From Bradyrhizobium sp. NFR13 (GTDB lineage: Bacteria > Pseudomonadota > Alphaproteobacteria > Rhizobiales > Xanthobacteraceae): a stretch of DNA of 64,000 nt. The notes beneath the pieces are model-generated. The model was given only the letters and a program-made list of their open reading frames with translations. It was not told the DNA's origin and ran no database searches. The stretch's first letter is position 1; each line of letters starts with the position of its first letter. The stretch lies in assembly GCF_900114605.1 (NCBI RefSeq), contig NZ_FOTP01000006.1, positions 1 through 64,000 on the forward strand, given 5' to 3'. Both the position numbers and the translations under genes were made by a program. Shown piece by piece: positions 57,371 through 64,000 of the stretch.

Positions 57371-57397
57371 CGCTTTCTCCCATTCGGTTGCCAGTGC

Positions 57398-57422
57398 AAT
57401 AGGCAAAAACGAGGCTGGTTCC
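57398..57422 (-). promoter_or_regulatory. EcfG-type promoter, weak -10
   Basis: GGAAC (57418-57422), 16 bases, TATT (57398-57401), 28 bases before the manganese catalase start. The -35 and the position fit; the -10 matches only TT. Confidence 0.45.
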
Positions 57423-57473
57423 GGGGAGGAGGGCGCATATTTCTATGCCGGCAGCGAAAATCAGTAGCGGCAC

Positions 57474-57713
57474 TCAATCGATACCATCGGTGCCATCTGG
57501 CGCGGGAGGGGCTCGAACGGCCGAGGGCGCCGCCAGAGGGCGAAGGCCGTCGTCAGCCGCTCCGTTAGGTTTGTCTTCGAGCCAAAGCGGGTAGCCGGGC
57601 GGGGGTCCCTCATCATGAGCGCGAGAATGAGCCTTTATTTCCAAAGCCTGTCGCTGGCGTTGGTCCTTGCGCTGCCACTCGTTGAGAGCCGATCGACGAG
57701 GCTGAGTCAGCAC
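57474..57713 (-). CDS. small hypothetical protein
   Basis: The frame (79 residues from GTG 57713; open to ATG 57755) has a hydrophilic helix (ALNEWQRKDQRQRQALEIKA) and a Pro-rich stretch (EGPPPGYPLWLEDKPNGA). I recognise the 'GPPPGYPLWLE' type from short rhizobial proteins. The final 25 residues are Ala/Pro-rich. The start is uncertain. Function unknown. Confidence 0.5.
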   Translation of the reverse strand: MLTQPRRSALNEWQRKDQRQRQALEIKAHSRAHDEGPPPGYPLWLEDKPNGAADDGLRPLAAPSAVRAPPAPDGTDGID

Positions 57714-57776
57714 GCCTGAGCGAGTGGTAAATGACAAGCCGTAGCGCGAAGTCAAAGGTCAGGCGGAGTTGGCAGA

Positions 57777-57881
57777 TCATAGCCAGCCGAAAAAAAACGG
57801 TGCATACGCGATCGCCAGGAGAATGAGCGCCAGCGGAAACGCGGCAGCGATGCACAGTGTATCGATATTGCGAAACTGCAT
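57777..57881 (-). CDS. 34-residue single-span membrane peptide
   Basis: The frame is MQFRNIDTLCIAAAFPLALI and then LLAIAYAPFFFGWL: one long span reaching the C-terminus. No ribosome site is present, but a GGAAC-N16-GGTT element ends nine bases before the ATG, so a transcript might start almost at the ATG (leaderless). Confidence 0.45.
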   Translation of the reverse strand: MQFRNIDTLCIAAAFPLALILLAIAYAPFFFGWL

Positions 57882-57889
57882 GGGTAAGG

Positions 57890-57914
57890 AACCGAACGAT
57901 CGGAGTTCCGTTCC
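57890..57914 (-). promoter_or_regulatory. EcfG-type promoter, possibly leaderless
   Basis: GGAAC (57910-57914), 16 bases, GGTT (57890-57893). The expected transcription start falls within a few bases of ATG 57881. Confidence 0.4.
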
Positions 57915-57923
57915 CATCGCCGC

Positions 57924-58538
57924 TCAGCCGCCGCTCCTCTTGGCTCGATGTAGCGCGGCAAGTAGCTTCTCGCGTTGTTGCGCCCAGCGCTGTTGTTCCG
58001 CGTCGGCGCGCTTGTCGATTGAGTCTCGTTGCGCCTGTATCGCGGCGTCCTTCACGTCGTGCGCCTTTTCAGCTTCATCAAAGACTTCTTGTGCCCTCGC
58101 GATCCGCGCTGCTCTCCGTTCGCGCTCCTTCGTTCTGGCCAGCTCCTCCTTGCGTTGGTCGGCTTCCCGTTTACGCTCCTGCTTGTCGAAGGCCGCCGCG
58201 GCGCTTCGTGCTGCCGCTTTGTCGACTTTGGCCGCTTTGACCTGAGGCGCCGCCCGCTTCCGCGGCGTTGACACTTTCTTTCCAGCCGTCAGGTCTTTCG
58301 GGAGGTCGCTCGTCTCCTTGAGCGCGCCATTGGTGCCTACCGGTCTCCGCAAGACGACGCCAGGATGCGCGAATGTCGCCGAGACGATTGCAGGGTCGTC
58401 GGTCTCCTTAGCGAAGCCTTGATGAAACAGGTTGCTGTCGGCGCCCCAAATCTCGAGCGCGGCCTTCATGGACGGCGCGGCGACGGCCAAGTCGAAGAAG
58501 CCGATCGACGTTTGGTAGGTCTTGAGCTTCCGAGCCAT
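57924..58538 (-). CDS. TolA-like charged coiled-coil protein
   Basis: This 204-residue protein starts MARKLKTYQTSIGFFDLAVA. The N-terminal 70 residues form a small domain ('GFFDLAVAAPSMKAALEIWG', 'NLFHQGFAKETDDP', 'HPGVVLRRPVG'). A long Lys/Arg/Glu/Ala helix (about residues 105-195) resembles the TolA stalk and is often annotated as 'cell envelope biogenesis protein TolA', but there is no membrane anchor. A role as cytosolic scaffold is inference. ATG 58538 overlaps the stop of the upstream gene (TGATG). Confidence 0.65.
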   Translation of the reverse strand: MARKLKTYQTSIGFFDLAVAAPSMKAALEIWGADSNLFHQGFAKETDDPAIVSATFAHPGVVLRRPVGTNGALKETSDLPKDLTAGKKVSTPRKRAAPQVKAAKVDKAAARSAAAAFDKQERKREADQRKEELARTKERERRAARIARAQEVFDEAEKAHDVKDAAIQAQRDSIDKRADAEQQRWAQQREKLLAALHRAKRSGG

Positions 58539-58735
58539 CACTCGCAGGCCGGACAGGTGTCTGCCAGGCTATCAAGCACCTCTTCAACGGCCTTCACTCG
58601 CAGCTCCTTGTTCTTACCGGAAAACTTCCGATGCTGATCCGGACACGGCGCGATGGCGTGTGCCTCAAGGAGGATGTCCGTCGCCCACATGGATAAAGCC
58701 TCGACGTCGTTGGTGTTCTTCTTCCGCATGATCAT
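58538..58735 (-). CDS. small hypothetical protein
   Basis: This 65-residue protein starts MIMRKKNTNDVEALSMWATD (ATG 58735 or 58729) with AGAGAG upstream. It is helical, with three cysteines (APCPDQ, and TCPACE at the very end, a CxxC pair). It is translationally coupled to the TolA-like gene, which suggests a joint role. I do not recognise a family. Confidence 0.6.
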   Translation of the reverse strand: MIMRKKNTNDVEALSMWATDILLEAHAIAPCPDQHRKFSGKNKELRVKAVEEVLDSLADTCPACE

Positions 58736-59400
58736 ATCTCTCTAGCGTTCACTCCGGAGCACGGATTGGGCGTTGACCTGGAAACAGCATCGCCGACGAC
58801 GTGCCGTTCCGGCGTCTCTATGCTGTCGGCGACGAAGCGCGATGCGTCTCGCTAATCGCGACCTTCCGCGGCAGTCGCGATGCGACGCGCATCTACGTCG
58901 GTATTGGCGGGGGCGAGTGCCACCGACCTACTCGTCAGCGCATGTCGCCTCCCGCATTGGCCTCCTCGACAGCTACCGGCGGCGCTGCATCTCGGGAATT
59001 TTGTCATCGTCAGAGATTGCTGGAAAACCGCCGAGTTGTTCCGGGGTTCCTCTCGGTCTGAAAGGCATTCGCTAGTGAAAGCGTCTGCGCGGTCGCCGAA
59101 CCGCTGTCGTCAACCGTGGACATTGAAAGGGGGCGTCGGCTGTTCGCGCAGCAGCGCGGCTAAACAGCATATGATCAAATAACGGCGACCGACTCTTGAC
59201 CCCGGAAGTCTCGCTCCGGTCGCCCAGCAGCAGAGCGACCTACCTGCCGGGCCATCTCGGAACAATAATGGATTACTATGATTGTCGCCGCAGGCCGGAA
59301 GGTCTGCCCCCAAAGTTCTCCTGACGGCCGGGGCTCGGCGAGTTTTCAGAACCGCCTTCGTCGAGCCCTTTTTTCTTGCCTCTCAGGGCATGCTCGAATC
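58736..59400. other. 665-base gap
   Basis: A plus-strand frame around 58795-58920 contains a protein-like piece (LYAVGDEARCVSLIATFRGS, then RIYVGIGGGE) but has no start or continuation I trust. The rest shows nothing. Possibly a decayed gene. Confidence 0.35.
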
Positions 59401-59628
59401 TCAGAGAGAAGTGATTTGATTGCGATAATGCGCAAGAACTTGAAGCCGAATGGCCGACGATAGGTTTCCTTGATCTCTCTTACGATCGATCTCGCTCACT
59501 AAATCCGTCATCGTGATGCTACGGACATCCGCGATCTCCTTGATGCCGCTCCAGAACGCTTCTTCCAGGCTGACGCTCGTCTTGTGACCGCCAACGACAA
59601 TTGACCTCTTGGCTACCGGAGACTTCAT
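59401..59628 (-). CDS. ribbon-helix-helix domain protein
   Basis: This 75-residue protein starts MKSPVAKRSIVVGGHKTSVS with GGGAG upstream. 'KTSVSLEEAFWSGIKEIADV', 'ITMTDLVSEID' and 'GNLSSAIRLQVLAHY' follow the RHH_4 pattern, like the protein at 14645-14929 but shorter. It probably binds DNA as a dimer; targets unknown. Confidence 0.8.
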   Translation of the reverse strand: MKSPVAKRSIVVGGHKTSVSLEEAFWSGIKEIADVRSITMTDLVSEIDRKRDQGNLSSAIRLQVLAHYRNQITSL

Positions 59629-59863
59629 GCGACTGCTCCCTTGCTGCCCCACTCCGTGGTGGGTGACTTAGAAGCTAACCCGACGGCGGAGGGGCTTCAA
59701 CAACTCCTTCGTCTGCCTCTGTGTGGTGTGGGAGTCGATACGCACGCGATGATGTTAGTTTTGGCCACGCCGCGAATTCGCTTCTCCGCCGGAGATGGAC
59801 TCAGCAGTCACAACACAAAAGCCAGTAGCCAAAACTGGCGACACGTTCCAGTACGACTGCCCT

Positions 59864-62800
59864 TCAGAAACTGGCCCTGATCTGCGCTGATCCGCCGACG
59901 CGGTGTGCGTTGGCGGAAAGTTCTCCGTCAAGATTGAGACCGAGCGTGATGCATTCACTGAGGCGGGTGCTGATGCCGGCGGCGATAAGCGCGCTGTTGC
60001 GGTCGGCGGCCGCACCCGTGGCCCTGAAGGCGGCGGAAGACAGCACCACCAGGCTTGCTGTTAGGTCGCCCTCGCGCTGGAAGTGATGTGCCCAGGCCGC
60101 TCGAACATAGCCGGTGGCGGGAATGCCGCCGAAGACGCCGTCGGCGTCGAGCTGGAGGCCAAGCTCGCTGCGCGAGGCGGTCTCACTACGCCTGCTCAAG
60201 GCGAGCGCCCCGGCGCCGCCCCAGTTGGCCTCGACCACCGCCGGATTGCGGACATGCGTCGCCTGCAATGCGGCCAAAGGCGAGAGGCCGAATCCGCTGC
60301 CGTTGAAGGCAGCCGCGCTTGCCTGCAAGCGCCCGCTCCAGGCCGTGGTTCCGTAGGATGAGGACAGGCTTGAGCCCAGCGCCGGAATGCTGCGGCTGAC
60401 GTCGTTGTCGAGCCTTGCATATCCCGCTGCGGCACCGAGCTTGACCGGGCCGAGTTGGGTCGTGCCGTAGATGCCCGCTTGGAAGACATCGGCGTTGACC
60501 TTGCCGACGAGTCCCGGCAGCGAGGCGCGCGCTTTGCCGCCGGCGACGGCAAAGCCGGCGATCGTGCCCGGCGTCAGTCGCATATCGATGCCGGTAGCAA
60601 CATGGGTATCGTCAATGACGCGTTGGGCCGAACCGGTCGCCGCCGCGCCGTCGGTGCGGCCGTGGGAACCGAACACCGAGCCCCACACCGAATAATCGGA
60701 CGCATCGAGCCGCGACGCGGCGCCCGTTTTCTCAGTGCCTTTGTGAACCGGCCCCGGGAAGGCCGCAGATCCTGTGCCAGTACCGGCACCCCGTCGCCCG
60801 GCTGCCATCGGATCGAGCATTGCGCGGAGGAACTGGTCGGCTGCCACATTGGCCATGGCCGGAACGGCGGTGTGGACCTCGCCGGAAAGCTGGTTGATCG
60901 CAGCCGGGATCGCCGCAGCCGGCAGGTTGTAGATCGCAAACAGAAGGGAGGGATCACCCCCAGCCGCGACAGCCCTGTCGATCGCCGTTGCCACCGAATA
61001 GGCATTGGCTGGCGCGACGCCCGCGGGATCGAGAACACCAATGGTCGGCGCCAGCTGTTGGGGCGCGAGCGTCAGTTGGACGTCGGTCAGAGTATAGCCC
61101 ATCGCCATCGCGACGCCGGCGCCGAAGGTGCCGGTCACGTTGACCGGGCCGAACGTGCCGGTGCGGCCGCCAGCCGCCGAAAGCAGCGTATAGGGCATGT
61201 TGAAAACGTAGGTGCCGCCGAGCGGAATGATCTTGAGCGTGCCGGCGAGCGCGGCCGTGCCGGTGACGTTGATCCGATCCGAGACCGCCCCCTGTATCTC
61301 TGCCTCGTAGACGGAGCCTGCACCGAGCGTCAGATTGCCGTTCACGGTCAACGTTCCCGGCGAATTTCCTGGAGCCAGGATGCCACCATTGACGACTGTC
61401 GTAGGGAGCGCGCCGGAGCCACCAAGCCGAGCCCCTGCTGCCACCGTCACGCCGGACGACGACGCGATCGACCCGTTCACGACCAGCTTCCCCTCATTGA
61501 CGAGGGTCGAGCCGGTATAGGCGCTATTGCCCTCCAATGTCAGTGTGCCCAAAGTCTCCTTGACCAGAGACAGACGGCCAACCCCATCTTCCAGATATCC
61601 CTTGAAAGAGCCGGCCCCCACACCGAGCGTTGCGGAACTAGCGACATTGTTGCTGATACGGCCTGCGCTCCCCTGCAGATAAGGCAACCGCAAGTCGAAC
61701 CCGCCGACATTCAGTGTTCCGCCGGCCATGGTCAGGCCGCCCGTGCCGAGCGCATCTGCGGCCGCCAGCGTGACCGAACCGTCTGCGATAGTCGTGCCGC
61801 CCGAATAGGAGTTCGCCGCGCTCAACAGCAGCGATCCCGGGCCCGCCTTGGTGAGCGCGCCGGTCCCGCTGATCACGCCGGATTGCAGCAATGTGTGAGT
61901 CGAATCCGCGACATCGATCGTGCCGCCTCCCGGACCCAGGGTGATCGTGCGGGCAAGAACCGGAAATCCCGTTCCGGTCACGCGGAGTGCTCCGCCGTCG
62001 AAGCTCAGGCCCGCCGCACCGGCGCCCAGACCGCCATTCGATGCAACCGACAATGTACCGCCGTTAATGGACCATGGCGTGGCATTCGAGGTGGTACCAA
62101 TCAGGGTCCAGGTTGCGGCCCCCAGCTTTTCGAACGAAGCGAAGCCGCGATATTGCCCGGATGCGCCGACCTCCGAGATGTCGAATGAAGCATCATTCGT
62201 CCCGCCGAAGGCGAGCGTTCCGCTGGCGCCTGCGCCTGTATCGACGACAACATTGCCGGTGATTGCGGAATAGGTCCTGCCAGCATTCGTGGCTTGCAGT
62301 TCAAGCCGGTTCACGCCGCCGCTGAACAATATCGCGTTGGCTCGCGCGCCGGCGCCGACATCCGCCAAACCGCCACTGATCGACCCGGCATTGATGACCG
62401 ACAGATCCGAACCTGAAATGCCGATCCCGCCGAGGCCAGCGGCGCCCGTCGTCGAAGTGTTATAAATGGATCCGCCTGCACCGCCGTTGCCGCCCAAAAT
62501 AGTCCCGCTGTTGAAGATGGTGTTGCCCGATCCGTGGATGGCATCTCCACCCGCCCCTCCGGAACTGGCGGGCGCGTCGTATGAGCTGCCGCCTCTTCCG
62601 CCCGCACCGCCAACAATCGTGCCGGCCGAATTGATGACCTGGCCAGAGCCCAGCACCCCGGCTCCCCCAGCTCCTCCATCCCCTCCCGCGATTGTGGACC
62701 CCTGCATAGCCCCTCCCCAACCGCCGCCGATCCCTCCCGCTCCACCTGCAAGGGTGCCAGACAACAGATCGAGACGAGAGTCGGCGGCGGTGAAGCCGAC

Positions 62801-63463
62801 GCCTGCACCTCCGCCGCCTCCAAACCCGCCGCCGATATTCGTAACTGCGTTAAGAGACGCCGGACCAGACCCATTACCGCCCGCCCCCCCGCCGATTGCA
62901 CCGGATGTTCCGATATCGACTACGATCGCGCCTGCTCCGGTCGCAAGTATGCCGTAACCGCCGGCGCCGCCACCGCCACCGCCACCCTCTAATGCCAATC
63001 CGCCGCGGCCACCGGCACCTCCGGCGAAGGAGCTGTTAACATTCACAGGCCCGCCGGCAGTCGCCAAGCCGCTTCCGCCGCCGCCACCGCCACTGCCGCT
63101 CTGGCCCGGGCCCGCGGAACCGTTGCCGTTTCCACCATTACCACCGTTGCTGAAGTGCCCGTCTACGCCAGCCGCGCCGCCGGCTGAGCCGGAGGATGAG
63201 ATGCCGCCAGCTTGACCAGCTCCGCCTCCTCCTCCGCCGCCGCCTCCGGTTCCGCCGCTGCCTGGACTTCCAGCCATAAAGGGCCCGCCGCCTGCACCGC
63301 CCGACTGGGCGCCGCTGCCAAATCCGCCATTGCCTCCGGACTGAGCGGCAGCGAGTTGAGGCGCAATAAGGACAAGGGTAGCAACGGTGTGAGCAATTCC
63401 GCGCATGTGCGAATGTCGCATGTTCTTTGTAATGAAACGTAGGCTCTGCACGGCCGCGGTCAT
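59864..63463 (-). CDS. type V autotransporter with Gly-rich passenger
   Basis: This protein of about 1,199 residues has an extended signal region (about residues 1-42, ending LVLIAPQLAAAQ). A Gly/Ser/Ala-rich passenger has many GGxGG turns. Autotransporter-associated beta-strand repeats follow (LTLEGNSAYTGSTLVNEGKL, GGILAPGNSPGTLTV). A C-terminal beta-barrel from about residue 920 (SDYSVWGSVFGSHGRTDG) ends in SAQIRASF, whose terminal Phe is the outer-membrane insertion signal. No protease triad is visible, so an adhesin is likely. ATG 63463 is chosen to include the long signal; ATGs at 63421 and 63406 are alternatives. Confidence 0.85.
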   Translation of the reverse strand: MTAAVQSLRFITKNMRHSHMRGIAHTVATLVLIAPQLAAAQSGGNGGFGSGAQSGGAGGGPFMAGSPGSGGTGGGGGGGGGAGQAGGISSSGSAGGAAGVDGHFSNGGNGGNGNGSAGPGQSGSGGGGGGSGLATAGGPVNVNSSFAGGAGGRGGLALEGGGGGGGAGGYGILATGAGAIVVDIGTSGAIGGGAGGNGSGPASLNAVTNIGGGFGGGGGAGVGFTAADSRLDLLSGTLAGGAGGIGGGWGGAMQGSTIAGGDGGAGGAGVLGSGQVINSAGTIVGGAGGRGGSSYDAPASSGGAGGDAIHGSGNTIFNSGTILGGNGGAGGSIYNTSTTGAAGLGGIGISGSDLSVINAGSISGGLADVGAGARANAILFSGGVNRLELQATNAGRTYSAITGNVVVDTGAGASGTLAFGGTNDASFDISEVGASGQYRGFASFEKLGAATWTLIGTTSNATPWSINGGTLSVASNGGLGAGAAGLSFDGGALRVTGTGFPVLARTITLGPGGGTIDVADSTHTLLQSGVISGTGALTKAGPGSLLLSAANSYSGGTTIADGSVTLAAADALGTGGLTMAGGTLNVGGFDLRLPYLQGSAGRISNNVASSATLGVGAGSFKGYLEDGVGRLSLVKETLGTLTLEGNSAYTGSTLVNEGKLVVNGSIASSSGVTVAAGARLGGSGALPTTVVNGGILAPGNSPGTLTVNGNLTLGAGSVYEAEIQGAVSDRINVTGTAALAGTLKIIPLGGTYVFNMPYTLLSAAGGRTGTFGPVNVTGTFGAGVAMAMGYTLTDVQLTLAPQQLAPTIGVLDPAGVAPANAYSVATAIDRAVAAGGDPSLLFAIYNLPAAAIPAAINQLSGEVHTAVPAMANVAADQFLRAMLDPMAAGRRGAGTGTGSAAFPGPVHKGTEKTGAASRLDASDYSVWGSVFGSHGRTDGAAATGSAQRVIDDTHVATGIDMRLTPGTIAGFAVAGGKARASLPGLVGKVNADVFQAGIYGTTQLGPVKLGAAAGYARLDNDVSRSIPALGSSLSSSYGTTAWSGRLQASAAAFNGSGFGLSPLAALQATHVRNPAVVEANWGGAGALALSRRSETASRSELGLQLDADGVFGGIPATGYVRAAWAHHFQREGDLTASLVVLSSAAFRATGAAADRNSALIAAGISTRLSECITLGLNLDGELSANAHRVGGSAQIRASF

Positions 63464-63623
63464 GTTGAATACGTCAATGTTAAGTGGCTCGGCGGAGTCG
63501 GAAGCATGGAAACGCGTGAGAAGTCCCTGCTCGCGTAAACCTGCGAGAAAGCCGCATTGGATTAATCGGTTTTTCGTACAGATGCCGGAAACGGCGAAGT
63601 CCAAACTTTGCAGGGATCGCACG

Positions 63624-64000
63624 ATGAACCACGGTATCGAGCCAGCTTGTAACTCCGGGCGCCTTCATCCCGCGGTGGATGCTTATGCGGAATCGCTGGT
63701 TTGGTCCCGAGCCGGAGATCTGCTCCGCCTCGCATCGTTCCGTCCCGCTTTGCACGCCTATTGCAGGACAATGATGCAGCCGCCGGAGATGGCCTGGCCG
63801 GCGGACAAGTTCTTCGGGCAGAAGCTGCGCTATCTCGTGTCCTATGCCTTGATCGGTCAAGATGCCCGTTGGCGGAGGAGCGAAGGAGAGCTGCCGACGC
63901 TGTCCTCGCTTCAACGGGCGGCCCACGCGAGCGCCCGACAGGTGTCTAATCTCGTCGCATCGCTGAAGCTAGGCGGATATGTCGTCGCAATCCGCTCATC
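63624..64000 (+). CDS. probable transcriptional regulator, runs off the window
   Basis: The frame from ATG 63624 (AGGGA upstream) stays open to the last base: MNHGIEPACNSGRLHPAVDA, then YCRTMMQPPEMAWPADKFFG. The stretch 'GELPTLSSLQRAAHASARQVSNLVASLKLGGYV' looks like a winged helix-turn-helix (recognition helix then wing). It is divergent from the autotransporter gene, which it may control. The C-terminal part lies outside, so the family stays open. Confidence 0.55.
   Translation, partial: MNHGIEPACNSGRLHPAVDAYAESLVWSRAGDLLRLASFRPALHAYCRTMMQPPEMAWPADKFFGQKLRYLVSYALIGQDARWRRSEGELPTLSSLQRAAHASARQVSNLVASLKLGGYVVAIRS

Noticed and set aside
60455-62188. 577-codon open frame on the plus strand
   Set aside because: It is antisense to the autotransporter; GC-rich codons in the real frame remove stops from the opposite strand. 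Its product is Arg/His-rich and matches nothing.

Overview
The window looks like a chromosomal accessory region of an alphaproteobacterium of the order Hyphomicrobiales, most likely the Bradyrhizobium/Rhodopseudomonas group (Nitrobacteraceae). This is inferred from high GC, DUF1236 secreted proteins, DUF6894 and DUF3606 small proteins, an opgG-opgH pair, and promoters of the EcfG (PhyR/NepR/EcfG general stress response) type. No rRNA, tRNA, CRISPR array or intact transposase was seen. No sigma factor, PhyR or NepR gene lies in the window.

Layout. Positions 1-24,500 are a low-density strip of very small genes (30-130 residues: single-membrane-span proteins, zinc-ribbon proteins, DUF6894, HTH and ribbon-helix-helix proteins) mixed with decayed genes: an SDR tail, an acyl-CoA dehydrogenase, a glycosyltransferase, a LigD ligase, two RlpA-like copies and a hairpin-bearing dispersed repeat. 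Full-size genes there are a trehalose-synthase-type GH13 enzyme (6019-7710) and a calcium-binding repeat exoprotein (16883-18442). Positions 24,800-33,300 hold envelope stress genes: DUF1236 proteins, opgG-opgH for periplasmic glucans, a YflT-type stress protein and a PepSY-like secreted protein. Positions 33,800-43,300 hold a divergent histidine kinase/LuxR-type regulator pair, more secreted proteins, two FET4-like iron permease paralogues, a DUF1003 protein and an OprB-type porin. Positions 43,400-58,700 form a stress cluster: a KaiC-like ATPase with a hybrid histidine kinase, an HtrA protease, Hsp20, an NDUFS4-like protein, a thioredoxin-reductase-like flavoprotein, a DUF892 protein, a YqjD/YqjE-like pair and a manganese catalase fused to DUF892. 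The end carries a large autotransporter (59864-63463) and a divergent regulator-like gene running off the window.

How it works together. At least eleven sites read GGAAC, 16-17 bases, then (C/T/A/G)GTT or a near match. Most are placed 25-60 bases before a start codon. They precede DUF1236 genes, opgGH, the PepSY/YflT operon, kaiC-kinase, the DUF892 operon and several small genes. Four match GGAAC-N16-CGTT exactly, against roughly half a match expected by chance. I read the region as a general-stress island serving osmoprotection (trehalose, glucans), peroxide detoxification, protein quality control and envelope remodelling, assembled beside a strip of gene decay.

Limits. All family names come from reading motifs, not from searches. 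Many genes differ from intact forms by single-base indels. Whether this is real decay or sequence error cannot be decided here.
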